DNA from: Prostheceraeus crozeri
Taxonomy: Eukaryota > Platyhelminthes > Polycladida > Euryleptidae
DNA length: 64,000 bases
NCBI GenBank assembly: GCA_907163375.1
Contig: CAJQUW010001819.1
Coordinates: forward strand, 186,001-250,000
Reading direction: 5' to 3'
A program made the translations under genes and the position numbers. Below are positions 1 through 12,196 of the stretch, piece after piece. Within the stretch, counting starts at the first letter, position 1. Each line of letters starts with the position of its first letter. A model generated the notes under the pieces. That model saw only the letters and a list, made by a program, of their open reading frames with translations. It searched no databases and was not told where the DNA came from.

Positions 1-516
1 CTTTTTTGAAATTTCATTCCATGTGAAATTTTCCAAATTTAAGTTACTAATATTCAAAGCTCTCGAATAGAATAAAGAAATTTCACGAAATCGCACTATC
101 CGATAGGCTATCCTAATAGTAATGAAGACGAGGAAAATGGCTGCCATCATTGTAATCAACACTAAAAATGTTGGAAAATTTCCAATACATTGATTGAGTG
201 GATGTATTGCATCGCCCAGATGCGTAGCATTGCCATATAATGGTGTTTGAAACAGACGTGTGTAATTCACGCACCGCAAGAGAAAAGTCGAAAGGCAAAA
301 AACGAGAACAAATTGAAATAATGCAAAAAATTCCTCAACTATGATACATAGCAGACCACCGCGTTGATGAAATTCGTAAGCATGGCGGAAAAATGCATCC
401 ATGTCTTTGAACAGGTCCCATCCGAGCATTGAATTATTTTCAATCTCAGTTTCGTCAGTATCCTCGTCTTCTTCAGCGTCTTCGTCTTCCATTATGATCA
501 TCTCATTGCATTCCAT
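1..516 (-). CDS. ATG9: Autophagy protein ATG9, N-terminal exon (partial, runs off left edge)
   Basis: An open frame of 172 codons runs from an ATG at 516-514 to base 1 with no stop, and an in-frame TGA lies just upstream, which fixes the start. ATG9 is the multipass lipid scramblase of autophagosome formation, cycling on Golgi/endosome vesicles. Seen here: an acidic N-terminus (about residues 9-27), then WDLFKDMDAFFRHAYEFHQ, matching the vertebrate ATG9 stretch around LDLFFSRVYNLHQ; a first membrane segment at about 55-80; a luminal loop with two N-glycosylation sequons (NYT, NAT; the human loop is also glycosylated); a second membrane segment at about 115-138; then REISLFYSRALNI and FTWNEI, matching WEIHSFYLHALRI and CTWQEV in human ATG9A. 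The frame is intact, so this is probably a live host gene whose remaining exons lie left of the window. Very confident of the family; the exon end is not visible. Confidence 0.93.
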   Translation of the reverse strand, partial: MECNEMIIMEDEDAEEDEDTDETEIENNSMLGWDLFKDMDAFFRHAYEFHQRGGLLCIIVEEFFALFQFVLVFCLSTFLLRCVNYTRLFQTPLYGNATHLGDAIHPLNQCIGNFPTFLVLITMMAAIFLVFITIRIAYRIVRFREISLFYSRALNISNLNLENFTWNEISKK

Positions 517-2931
517 TGCCAAAATGATTCAAAAATCTACAAGTGGAATGACAAATTTCAAGACTAGAATCTGTTGTTCTATTCATGCATGCACTGTGTA
601 CATGTGTGTGTGTGTGTCAGAAATCTTTAATGAAAATTTGTGCTAATCATTTCAAACAAACCATCATTTCTGGTATATGAGTGGAGAAACATTGAAAGAA
701 AATGTAATGAATGTAATAATAATAGACACGTAATTGTGTTATGATCATGCTTCGGATTGGCAATTTATACGAGAATGTGGCTAAATGTGGATTCAAACGC
801 TCAAAATGTTCGTGTTTGCCGACATAACAAGGCTGGCCAAATCTAAATGTGTTTAGCTTCATTGACAGGGTACATGGACATGATAGGAAATGACCTGAAG
901 ACATTCCATGTAAAAAGTTATGACTCTGGGATTAGCACTTTTCGCTTAATCAGAGAAAATATAGAAAATTTCATTTTTTCAAAAAGACTGTAATCTGCGT
1001 TCCATTGGATAATTATGTGTTTTTCTTTGATCGTGCCTGACATGACGAGGAACCATTTAGAGCTCGGCAGACGCGCAGATTCGTAGTGGGCACAGGGCGT
1101 GCATCAGTATGTGAAAGTCTTTTTTTTCGGCCTCGCTCCCTGCAGAAACTCGCTCTGACAGCTGAATTATTCGTCAGCAATTGGATAAAGTATTCATTAC
1201 ACGCACCACACGGTCGCGATTTATCTATCCGCCGATTTTAGAATGACCAGTAATAGCTGCACTGTGGATATATGACAGGAGCTCCCCACATAGCATTGAA
1301 CCATAGTGTTAAACACGTTCGCATAGGCCAAGTACATCATTTATACGAATCACAGGCCTACATGTTGTCAAGAAAGTCAAATATAGTTCCTATGATATCA
1401 TATCTCCGCATTAAAATCATACAATTGATAGCAATGCGTACTAATGCCTGATTTACATTTAACATGCACGCTATGAACATATCAAGATATGTTGTAATTT
1501 ATTTTAAGCAGCATTTGTTAATATTAAATCAAAGAGCTTAATCCAAACTGCTAAAAGAGATTGTGACAAATTGATGTTGACATCAATTTGCCACAATTTC
1601 TTTTAGCAGTTTGGCTTAAACCCTTTAATTCACTATGAATATAACCCGGTAACAATTGCATTTGCAGATTCGCTAATTATGAATATTGTAGAGTCAGATT
1701 GGGCATTTAATTGAAAGATATCCTCATACTTGAACAATTAAAGCACAAAAATTTCATGTCAACAGTACAAACTGCGCCTTTCTTCCCACAGGGGCTCGTT
1801 AGTGCGACTTGGCATTGCCCACAGTAGATCTGGAGTGTCTGAGCAATTAAGAGATTGCATAACGGGCTGTTCTGTGTTTACCTATCCTGGCTATGCCTTG
1901 CGGCTGATAATCATGAAGATTTTAGAGTGCCAATTCTAGATATCTCAAGCTAGTCTGGGTCTTCCCGAGCCATGCTGATGAACCTTTAAAACGTCTAAGG
2001 CTGTCACAGAATTTTTATGCTTACAATTGTTCAAGTCTGAGGACATCTCTCTATTAGATTTGTTAATGTTTTACAGGCGTTATAAGTTTAATAGTTTGAT
2101 CTAATGGATGCATATATCGATTATGACACAGCTGATAGAAGAAACGGCAAATACCTACACCCCTACAGCTATGTTCGATAATATGATTGATAAATACCAA
2201 AAGTACCAAAACTGAGAAATAAAAGATATTAATAATATGCTTCGTAGTACATGTATATGATGTAGTACTTTCAGTACTTCTATGATGGCAGATTTGCAGT
2301 AGAATCTCAAAAAACAGATTTTCAAGACTTTTATTGCCTTGTTTGTGACTTTTTATGTGATCTGATTTATTATGCTATTTTCCCGAGCATTTACAGATAA
2401 AGTATCGCACTAATTAATAGGGCAGTTGTAATTTCAGTCAAAATAGACTAAGAATGTCACATGCTCTCAATTTTGATGGAAATAATCAAACTTTTAATGA
2501 AAAATGGTCTAGAAATGAGAAAAAATGTAAGATAGATTAATTGTAACCTTCTAATCACTGAATCAATCTCGAAATATTCAGAATCGCGTGATTTTCGATT
2601 GATCGTGCGCTGAATCACAGGAAAATCGAATCACGCCACCACTGCTTTTTCCATATACTCCGTATACTCGATAGCAGCCGTTTTCCTTATCGCGAAGGAA
2701 ATAGACAGCATGTTTGTATGTGCATCAGTGCGCCCTGGTTCCTACATTCACAGATGTGCCCAAACTTTTCCAAATAATTTGACCTATGATAAGAATCTTC
2801 GATTGTAGGCCTACATAGTGTAAAGTCAATTAATGTCTTTGAAAGTTATCTATTGATTGATCATAATTGCAATGACAACTGGTGTGTGGTGGTGAGGGCT
2901 CGATCCTGCCAATTGACACAGTCGAATGTAA
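517..2931. other. Region upstream of ATG9, no gene seen
   Basis: AT-rich DNA with no supportable coding region. The stretch at about 1030-1200 is less AT-rich than its surroundings and holds several GC-containing blocks upstream of the minus-strand ATG9 exon, so it could contain the ATG9 promoter or a non-coding first exon; no TATA box or splice site settles this. A (TG)n run sits at 595-620. A long palindrome at 1531-1627 is listed separately. Confidence 0.4.
1531..1627. repeat. 97-bp near-perfect palindrome (hairpin)
   Basis: The left arm, containing CCAAACTGCTAAAAGAGATT, is followed after a tiny centre by its reverse complement, ending AGCAGTTTGG. Arms are about 45 bases with only a few mismatches, so a transcript would fold into one long hairpin. 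It could be a foldback MITE or a small-RNA precursor. No target duplication was found. Confidence 0.8.
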
Positions 2932-3017
2932 GCGGCTCGTAGATCAGTTGGCAGAGCAGAAGTCTAGTTCACCTGTGTCGTAGGTTCGAATCGTACCAGT
3001 CGCACATCTTTTGCATG
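2932..3017 (+). repeat. tRNA-like sequence (degenerate tRNA or tRNA-derived SINE head)
   Basis: The sequence holds TAGATCAGTTGGCAGAGC, two changes from the usual eukaryotic tRNA D-arm (TAGCTCAGTTGGTAGAGC), and GGTTCGAATC, the B box of the T-arm, at the right distance. The ends GCGGCTC and CAGTCGC pair at six of seven positions if one G-T wobble is counted. No good anticodon stem forms and the T-stem has a mismatch, so it is not a working tRNA gene; a SINE head or pseudo-tRNA fits better. The 29 bases ending it (2989-3017) recur at 63218-63246 with three differences, which supports a dispersed repeat. Confidence 0.55.
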
Positions 3018-4276
3018 ATTGGCACGTATACCGATGAAGCGCCTTTGCTATGTAGAACGAAAACTATGTGCACTGTTAACTGCAGAGTACGAAAGCTGAC
3101 TGATTTTGACTACGAAACCGATGTACAAAACGAGAATAACAAAATGTGCGAGACCAATGCTGTTCGTGTTCATACGCTACGAAAGCGATTGGCTTTCCAA
3201 TTGGATAATCCGCCGATTTTAAAATGTTCGAATAACTTGAAAGAGGGCGACAAGATTATGTACTCAGGCAAGGACTTCCACATAGCAACGATGAGAGGAA
3301 AATAATCCTCTACAGTTCAGCTTAAGCGTGGCTTAACTTTTTTGAGACATTACCCGTGGGCAGAAACTCCATCACAACCGCTCAATTTTTGTTCGAAGGT
3401 TATATCAATAGGATTATTTATCATTTTATGTAGCGGATAGTTGTTCTATGACAGACAGTTTTGTCAAAACGTCGTTCAACTTTCGTAACAATCTTCATGT
3501 CTTTGATGATATAAGGAGACCCACAGAGATGGATCGGCTGTCGCGGTTACTCTAGAGGTGACGCGATTCTATCTCAGCCATTGTATTCAATGAGTAGCAA
3601 GATGTAGAGAGATTCGTCTCACTTTGGCTTACGTGATTGGCCAAGCGTGTACTGCGTGAGGAAAGTCGTATTAGGGAAACGAACACAAGAGTTACCGTTA
3701 TCACATTGCCAGACATTGAACATCTGCAAAGTGAACAGTACTTGTCTTTGACTCAATGTTTCTCCGTAATAAATTCACTAAATGGAAATATTATTCACAT
3801 CGATCGACTCCTCACGATCTAAATCTACTGACCGTGTACGTTCAATGCGGTGTCAATGATCTGGTTTGTCAGAAACCAGACTTGAATTTGCATTACGTCC
3901 ATTGGTAAATTTTTTTGTTGGTGCCAATGTATAAATAACTTTGAAAAATGAAAAATGCAGTCCATTCCCTAGCAATTTCTCCAAAACAGTGAACATGCAC
4001 ATCTCACAGCGGTGCGAGAGAGACATGTTTTATGGGTCCACATCATGCCCATTGCGGCCTGCATCAATTGAATTCAGAAGTCTTTTCATCTTTTTCGTCA
4101 TACTTCATTTCGAATTGCTGTGCTGTGAATGTTTTATTGGTTCCTTAATTTGAAAAGAAACAGCAATTCTTCTTTATTCAATTAGTGCTGCATGTACTGC
4201 AAAAATGGACGTTGGGCATCGGTTCTAAGCTTATAATGCCGAACTCAGTTAGTGTAGCTTGATTGAAATTTAAGCA
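3018..4276. other. No gene seen
   Basis: Short open frames occur, for example a 96-codon frame at 3015-3305 on the plus strand, but none resembles a family I know and none has supporting signals. No structured repeat was noticed. Confidence 0.4.
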
Positions 4277-4278
4277 TA

Positions 4279-5663
4279 CAGTCAGTACGTCCCAGATTAT
4301 TAGGCACTAGGAGACCAAATTCTAAAATAAAGATATTCTGCTTGCAATGTCTCTATTAATGTCTCTAATTATTTCTTTGGATTTTTCCACGAAAATATTC
4401 CTAGGACGTTATATAAGTCAAAATTGCACTTGCACATGTAAATGCAAAAAGCACATGTGAACTATGTTGATGCATGTAATAAAGCGACCATCACACAATT
4501 TGCCTTCCTGCGCATAAGTAGTCATCGCATGCCCTCAGTTGTAGCTTACACGTCACTTGGTCGATACATCCTCCGTAGATGCTTTGTCATGGATCGCTAG
4601 TGGTGTTTTGATTGGTCATTGATTTTCGTTGGCATTCATCCTTGGCTGTATTACTGTTTTACAAGATGGACAGAGGAAACGATGTGACATCGAGGCTGGT
4701 AAGCCAGATCGAAATTTTGTTAGCAGAAAATGTTTGCACTGTTCGAGAAGTGGCAAAAAGATGTAACACAAGCAAATTAACGGTAGATAGGGTGAGAAAA
4801 GGCTACAAAGCGGTCAGGAGATACACCAATGAGTCGGACGATGACGTCGCAAGCGTTCGATCAGACAAATTGACGACAGGTGCTTATTGCGAGCAAATCG
4901 CAAAACCCTACGACGTCGGTTAGAAGTCCTCACCCTAGAATGGCAGAAGAGCAGAGTGACTGTTACTAAGTCTACAACTCACAGACGTCTCAAAGAAAAT
5001 GGATGCAGTCATGGTCATGATATAACGCAAGGGTTCCTCGAAAGTCCCAATTCATCCCCTTTCCATGAGGAAGAAGTGAATGAACCTCGCTATGGTTCAT
5101 CGTCACTTGACCTCTGACGATTACAGAAAGGTAGGATACACAGGATTATATCAAATAAGAAGTCGGCATGCAAGTGCTGGAGTGGCCCGGTAACTCCCCT
5201 CACCTCAATGTGATTGAGAATTTGTGGGCAATCGTTAAGCTTCGAATAGACAAGGACCCAGGTACGACAACTCGGCAAGACCTTATTGAGAACATTCTTA
5301 AGGTCTGGCTTCACGACATCGCCAGCACAGACATTTTCTCAAATCTTTTATATTCCATGTCAAGAAGAGTTGAGGCCGTCATCAAGGCCAAAGGAGATTC
5401 CACGGACTACTAAAAGTTGGCATTTTCGCGTAATTAACATTACTTAGTACTTAATTTCATATGTAGGCCTACATCTGTCTTCGTTTTTTTATGTGAAATA
5501 AATGGATTTTTCGAACACTTAGATTTTGATTATTCTTTTAGAATACACAAATTTAATGAGGATGCTGAATCTGGTTGCTGGTTTGACAACCGGAGAAAAA
5601 TATGGAATAAGGATGTTTCTTGTGAAAAAAGCGTTTGTCCCTAATAACTTGGGACGCACTGCG
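4279..5663 (+). mobile_element. Tc1/mariner-type DNA transposon, internally deleted
   Basis: The ends are inverted repeats: left CAGTACGTCCCAGATTATTA and, read inward from the right, CAGTGCGTCCCAAGTTATTA, about 80% matched over some 26 bases. Each end is flanked by TA (4277-4278 and 5664-5665), the target duplicated by this superfamily. The 1.39-kb length and the transposase pieces inside agree with Tc1/mariner. The element is decayed: the coding region is frameshifted and most of the catalytic core is gone. Confidence 0.85.
4666..5413 (+). pseudogene. Tc1-like transposase remnant
   Basis: Three parts of a Tc1-family transposase are visible. The first (from ATG 4666) carries a helix-turn-helix, VREVAKRCNTSKLTVDRVRK, the paired-like DNA-binding start. 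The second, in another frame at about 4887-5010, has the second HTH of Tc1 transposases (VTVTKSTTHRRLKENG). The third (5168-5413) is the C-terminal end of the DDE_3 domain: WPGNSPHLNVIENLWAIVK contains the last acidic catalytic residue, and it ends SMSRRVEAVIKAKG, as family members do. The segment carrying the first two catalytic aspartates is missing. At least one frameshift plus a deletion; it cannot encode an active enzyme. Confidence 0.85.
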
Positions 5664-5665
5664 TA

Positions 5666-8557
5666 AGGCCCTATTTCCGAAAATTATTCTATCGTGTAAG
5701 TTACGCAATAATTAGTATACACATGTGACAGAATTTGATTTTAAAATGTTTGCGTGAAAATATTGAACTTTGAGATAACAGAACCTCTTGGTTTGATTGA
5801 TGATGGTCGTGGTGACTACATGTATGAAGAGCATTACTGAATTTTCGAACAACTAAAGGCACTCTAACAACTAAGAACAACTAGAACAACTAACCTTTTA
5901 AATGGCGCAAGTTGTTCTGGAAAATATTTACAAATTCGCAATGAAACTTTATCACTCAAGCATTCATATGCAATGCAAGAGATCTATTGTAGAGAAGAGC
6001 AACACATTATCAAATAGTTTACGTAAAGCTGTTATCAGCCGCAGTAATCAGTGATTGAATATGAATGTCATCATCGATATTTGAAAGCTTCAAAATGCTA
6101 TGGTGTACATGTCACATATAGACTTGTGGTTCAAAACATTGATAGCACAACTGTGAACTTAGATTGCATTTTCGAGCTTGTAGCTTTGCAAACTTCTACG
6201 TCCTGTAATCTGCGTATCATTTCATGAATTTCTTCACTCTCTAGTTTCTTGCGACACAATTCATGTTTTTTTTAATTAACTAAGGTCAATTGACAAAGAT
6301 CTTCAAATTATTGGTGGTTGTTCAAACAAAATTAAATTAAGAAAAACTTTTCGAATAAAGATCGTACTACAAAAGGTCTCAAGTCATGTGTTTTGCTTGT
6401 GAGGTAGATCCTCGCACTATCTACATTGGTAGAACTTTGCGACACTGAATGCTTGAATTAAAGGGCACAGTCTACAAATGTCGGCTATCTCTGACCACAG
6501 ATTAAATTGTCAGTGTAGTTGCAGTTCTACCTAACTAACGTAATTTATATTTCCATTAAGGACGGTTAAGTGCTCAAAACGATGAAAATTCTCACCCGGG
6601 CCTGGTCCTTATATTTTGGAATCGATGCGAATGTTGAGGGCATACGGGCCCGGGCAGGGTTTGCTTCAGAAAAAGCGTCCCGGTTCCAGCTCTGACCGTG
6701 CTGTTATGGATTGCCACACATAGAAGGGTGATCAAAAATATTTAGACAATTTTAATGTGCTATTGACGGCAATCGATTATTTGATTATTAACCATGCAAT
6801 TATTGCAATTAATTGCAATAGCAGTCGATTCGCAATTAATCGTTAATTAACATACGAAACAATCACATGCATGGCAGTGTGTTACTTAAGCGTTGCTGTA
6901 ATTAATTGCGATGAACTGTGGCAAGAAACTATGTCGGCTTTGAACTTGACCCTGCCCTGACGAAGACATTTTTAGCGACATCACAGACGGATAATTACCC
7001 CATCTTACTCCCATAATGATTTTCAACCCAATCTTATGCTACTATCAGTATTGACTAAAAAACTATATTGAAATAAGGCGACAAAACATTTTTATTCAAA
7101 AAATCTTAAGCAAAGGGTTTGAAGTGAATCACGAGAAGAACAAATGACGCCCAAATGCTCTTTGAAACAAATCGTTTGCACCAGATTCAAAACGTTCGTA
7201 CACTTTCTATCCAATGTTCACGGGCAGATAAAGCGCCCCTTGAATTCACATTTTGTTGATTAATTGTACATGTAGAAATCGCAGTTGAATCCTCAAGACA
7301 ACCACATTTTGTTGCTATGACTTGCAAGTTTCTTTTCACGGTATGAAAACTGTTATCTTTCATTTTCTGGACTCTTATCTGATTACATTCTCAGCCAATT
7401 TCATGCCTAATTTTACAAGATGAAGACGTTGAATTTAACATTTTTTGTCAAAGCGACTGGAATTTTTTCGATGCATAACACAAGCGAGTTATATGCTGCG
7501 GCGTCCAATTTGAAAAAGAAGCAATTCTTTGACCATCTGCTTGTGTACCGACGACATGAAAATCCAGTGACGAGTTTGTCGCAACTTTCCCTTATTCTTT
7601 TGCAGTATTCCTTAGTCATGCTAATTAATAAGTGATAAAACATTGCAAGTGCACGTCAAAAATAAATTTTATTGATCTTAACAGTCATAATGGAATAGAA
7701 TGATGATTTTTTTTCAAATAGGATTAAATGGAAAAAACGACGTCGAAAAACGACGTGAGGGGTAATTATGATGCCCCCATCTCCCTCTTGAATATTTTTT
7801 ACATATCTATCAAATCACGATTATCTCAAAAATATCGCACATCTTACATGCAAAATGAGATATCTAAACAAGTAGAATTTCTTTCTACAAAGCACTGAGA
7901 AAACAGTAAAAATTGATTGCTAAAGACACCTGGGGTATTTATTACCCCTCTCCTTCGGCGGAAGGTTAAAGATACATAACTTCATCAAATGGATTAAGTT
8001 AGTTTCCTCGCTAATGAAGATTTGTTGGATGAAACAATGCTGCTGATACTCGTAATTCATATATTTGTGCCATTTTGGTGTTAACTAAGACGATGTTTGT
8101 TCAAAAAAGTTTGATAAAAAAGTGCTACTTACTATATTTGTAGTAATAATGGACTAATTCCATGTTGGTGCATTTAGAGAATTATTCAGTTAACCGGTTT
8201 AAAATATTTGACCGGTAAACAACATTCTTACCGCCACCATCCCTGCTCGCAAATCAGTGTTTCTCAACGTTTTATGTGCTGGATCTTAGTTGTTTTCTTA
8301 TTAAAAAAATCCCAAGTTCAAAATTTTAATTTCTTCGCTTTCATGTGGGAACCTTGTGAAACATTGAATTTTGAATTAAATGTTTGCTTACAAAATAACT
8401 AAAATAATATAAAATAGTTGTTTGAAAATAGTGCATCACAGTTATATAATTTTGCGAATGTCTAAATTAAATTTTATAATTTTTTGATTATTCATTTTTA
8501 TCATTAATGAAAAGTGACGAAATACAAATAGATGTACAGATTTATCAGCTTTAAGAA
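5666..8557. other. No gene seen
   Basis: AT-rich DNA. Two overlapping antisense frames near 7413-7643 resemble nothing known. A perfect 20-base palindrome, TATTGCAATTAATTGCAATA, lies at about 6800-6825 among other AT-rich inverted words. A short GC-rich patch at 6590-6700 contains no recognisable coding or RNA signal. Confidence 0.4.
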
Positions 8558-9480
8558 AACATGAGAACGAATTCAACGAAATCCTCCGTCAACATAATTA
8601 TCCTAGTCAAATGATAAAAAAGACCAGCACGAAAAAAGCAAAAGCAAAGACATACTGACTTCTTGTATTTTCCATTCCCATATGTTTCCAACAAAATTGA
8701 TAATCAACTAAAAAACGTTTTCCGCCGAGAAAATGTGAATATTAGATTGAAAAGAAAAAATAAAACATTGAGAAGTGCCTTAAAAAATAGAAAAACAGTT
8801 CAAACTTGCTCCTTACAAAATTGCCGCATTACGGATAAATCAATTTGCTATCGAAAAAAACGTGGTGTATAAACTAACATGCGATTCCTGTAAGAACTTG
8901 GAAGCACCACAAGAACACTCCACATCAGATGCAGAGAACATTCCACAAAATTCCACCTCATTAATGTACAAACACCCTCAAAATTGTCAAACAACACCCA
9001 AGATTCTGATGAAGCTAACCTGCGTCTACGAGAAGCATTACTCATCAACAAATTAAATCCGAAGATCAATGGTAAATCTGAACTCGAACTTTACAGAGAT
9101 TTTCTTTTTGTGTAGTTAGTTATACGTAATATTTTCTATTTTCCATCATGCTGCATCACTTTTTCATTTTTCACATCGCTTCATTTCCTTTTCCTCCTTC
9201 TTTAATCCTTTTCCTTTCCCTCTTAGTCAGATCACAGTCAATTTCTATTGTCTTTGCTATTGGTAAAATGTATAGCCCAATACTATAGAAATCCATGCCA
9301 ATACTATCTGTCTCATCCTCACATTTCTATTCATCTTCTCTTTCATCTTTATTTCTTACTCATGATATCTTATTGCCTTTATGTAATGTGAATTTTGAAT
9401 TTTGTGCATGTAAATGTTTCCTTCTATGCCTGACGATGATCTTCTAATGAAGATTGAAATTAATTGCGAAAATATAAAAT
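8558..9480 (+). mobile_element. Penelope-like retroelement 3' fragment
   Basis: Short frames give the end of a Penelope-like reverse transcriptase and the start of its endonuclease region: EFNEILRQHNYP, FPYVSNKIDNQLKNVFRREN, KNKTLRSALKNRKTVQTCSL, then VYKLTCDSC, and later ELELYRDFLF. These match the reverse-transcriptase-to-GIY-YIG linker of Penelope elements. Most of the GIY-YIG nuclease is missing and several frame changes separate the parts. The 3' flank holds CTGACGATGATCTTC with its hairpin partner GAAGATTGAAA at 9430-9458, an arrangement common in Penelope 3' regions. A dead, 5'-truncated copy. Confidence 0.8.
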
Positions 9481-10440
9481 TATAATCAACATCGATATTT
9501 ATCTTGACTCTTCCCAACCAATAACTTGAAAACATAGTTATATAGTACGTAATATGTAGGTATGAGTGTCGACTCAAAAAAGTGTCTATATACAATGCAA
9601 ATTTTTATATGAAAATATTCAGCTTTTTACAGAGATTACGTTCCTTTGGTCCAAAAATTATTTGAGCAGTTTTTAAAACGCTAAATTTTGGCAAATTTAT
9701 ATACTGCCGACATGAAGCCGCTTTATAAGTAGTATGAAACAAGTTGGATATCAAAAAGATTGAATATTTGCTAACAAGCATCTTAATTAAGCGGAAATAG
9801 TTGATGATCTAGGAAATTTCATGAACTACATTATAATGCGATCATAGTCTTTGAAAGAAAGTAATCAAAGATCGATCATGAGGCTCTAAAATTTCAACCC
9901 AATCAACCGTTTGCAAATTTAAAACTTGTGATCATTCAGAGTTCACTGCTGTTGTAGAATTTCCGCATTTTCAATCCAATATAATAGATCGCATATTAAT
10001 ACAATATAGGTCTGTCATGTAGCCCTACCTAAATACAAGAGCCACAACGATAGGCCTAAGCAATGATGTGGATCTCCCAAAAATGACCGGGCTCACGCAA
10101 TCCAAGCAGATAATCTTATTTGTAATGCCGATTATGCTCGTATTTTAATAATGATGATAATAATAATAGTTTTATTTCAAGGTAATAAAAATCAAGCTTA
10201 CACATCAGGTTATCTAAAAGAAACTATAGTGCGCTCTGCATCATTAACTATTCTTAATACCACACTGAACACAATCATGTTGCAGGACATTGAATTGAAA
10301 TAAATCACAAATTGGAATTCTGTAGCTTGACACAATAGGGGAAAGAGACATGGATCGACGATATTTTTACAAGGAACAATCTCAAATTGCTGAGAAAACG
10401 GCAATTTTCTTGGCGCAAGGTGGTAGAGAAAGCTATTAGA
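9481..10440. other. No gene seen
   Basis: AT-rich DNA with a short AAT/GAT microsatellite at 10148-10172. No coding or RNA feature could be supported. Confidence 0.4.
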
Positions 10441-10620
10441 ATTTTCCACAAAAAAGCATAACAAAAACTCCCCAAAGTCGTCGATGTAATAAGGTTAAAT
10501 TGGTAAACGACAGGTCTTCGGCGTCCAGCGCCTTCGGTGGTCGATCTTACAATAAACAGCGTAATTACATCGACGACCGTAAACTTTGGGGAGTTTTTGT
10601 CACGCTTTTTTGTGGAAAAT
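10441..10620. repeat. Long inverted repeat (foldback) with about 55-bp arms
   Basis: The left arm (10441-10490) begins ATTTTCCACAAAAAAGC and includes ACAAAAACTCCCCAAAG; the right arm (10564-10620) is its reverse complement with two substitutions and seven extra bases. The 73-base spacer is comparatively GC-rich (CTTCGGCGTCCAGCGCCTTC). It resembles a foldback MITE. A short target duplication was not recognised. Confidence 0.85.
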
Positions 10621-11089
10621 CATCATGCTCTCCTGTCGACAGGTCATTACGTTAACGCTACTAGGGCTGAAGAATCTTCGAAGCTCTGGCGATGCGACGA
10701 TTTTCTAGTCAGTTATTGCTACAGTCATTCCCAGAAATTGTTCTATTTCATTTGCTCAGCGTTGAATTATTCTTTCTGGTTACTCAGACATATAGAAGAA
10801 TTGTATTCAATGATAGAACGCATGCATGCGCTATAAACAATAATGAGGTCAAATTTTTAAGTCACACGGTCCGAGGGCCTTCAAAGTCAAGCGACTGGCG
10901 CGCAGACTTTCTTACTAGCACCCTTAGAAATATTGATTATTTAAGAATCAATCAATCATCACACATGTCATTTCAGATCCATCTTATCATATCTGTTGAC
11001 CGTTGTCGGTAGCGGTCGTGTGTCTCTGTTCTGTGCTGCCGTTGCGTGTCTTGGTCTTTTTCACGTGAATTGAGGGTCGTCATTGGAAA

Positions 11090-12196
11090 AGACTGAAATC
11101 GCTTTGTCAATTGGCTGAATGACTATCTTCTTAACCGCCAACAACGAGTCAAATTGGATCAGATCAAAAGTTGTTTACTCCATGTAACCAGTGGTATCCC
11201 ACAAGGATCAAAATTGGCACCATATCTTTTCTCTTTGTATTTGTCAAGCTACAAACCATTTAATCATTTTGTGAATATGACGAAATATGCCGGCGAAATC
11301 ACTTTGATTATTCCTGTACATGATTCTGTTGACGACCCAAGTATCGTGTTAACCGAAATGCCTCATTTTAACGAATGGTGTGATAGCAGTCAGATGCGAT
11401 TGAATAATAGTAAATCGAAAATTCTTAATGTAGGTTTTCGAAAGCTCCCTTGTGTTCTACTTCTAGCATTCAGAATGTGACTGATATGAAAATCTTGGGC
11501 CTCTTTTTCAAGGATAAGCTTAAGTGGTCAGACATTTTGATCATATTGTCTCAAACGTTTCTCGACGATTGTATGTGATTCGCATTTTAAAAAGTTTCTT
11601 AGTCACGACCAACTTGTGCTGGTGTATAACTCTATTGTTCGATCAGTAATTGATTACGCTTCGCCTGTCTTCATTTCACCTGGTGTAACTGTAGACAAAA
11701 AATTGTTAATGGTTTAAAGAGCATTTCGTACTATCCATAGCCCTGATGTCAGTACATGTGACAAATGTAACATTCTAGACATTTCAGAACGCAGGAAGAT
11801 GCTTGGATTGCGATTATTTCTTCAATCTCTTTCACACGCACAGCATATCCTACACAGGTACTTACCGTCAAAATCGAATCGAAGTCAGCGGATTATACTA
11901 CCTCATATCAAAACTACTCTGAGACTGAATATCTTTATCTACTCATGTTCTCTCCTATTCAATGAATCTTTGAACGCGTGCAAGCAACCACATTGACTTG
12001 AATGACGAATCCATTTTATTTCATCAGTTTGTGATTTCTTTTCAACACCCTCACAAATGAAATTCTTGCGTAAAGTTGATTTCCTTCACCGTATTTTAAA
12101 TGTACATTTTTCTGCACGACCACCTCGATTATCAATGGAGGTGTGAGACCTGTATTTTGCTATTTTTCAGTAAACGCTAATTCATTCATTCATTCA
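11090..12196 (+). mobile_element. Non-LTR retrotransposon (CR1/L2-type LINE) 3' fragment
   Basis: From about 11098 the frame reads FVNWLNDYLLNRQQRVK, then a reverse-transcriptase core: GIPQGSKLAPYLFSLYL and KYAGEITLI, where the usual YADD box has become YAGE, followed by WCDSSQMRLNNSKSKIL. Downstream, broken frames keep the LINE C-terminal half (for example TTLRLNIFIYSCSLLFNESL). The 3' end has (ATTC)n at 12180-12196, a typical short tandem tail. It is 5'-truncated with several stops and frame changes. The clade is inferred from the motif style and the tail. Confidence 0.8.
11154..11480 (+). pseudogene. LINE reverse transcriptase core remnant
   Basis: A 108-codon frame carries the PQGS motif (GIPQGSKLAPYLFSL) and the palm motif at KYAGEITLII. 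One of the two catalytic aspartates of YADD is glycine and the other is glutamate, so this domain is inactive even apart from its truncation. Confidence 0.8.

Noticed and set aside
3015-3305. 96-codon plus-strand frame after the tRNA-like sequence
   Set aside because: No family resemblance, no promoter or polyadenylation signal, and its start lies within repeat sequence; probably chance.
7413-7643. Two overlapping antisense frames of 71 and 76 codons
   Set aside because: Mirror frames in AT-rich DNA without motifs; likely chance.
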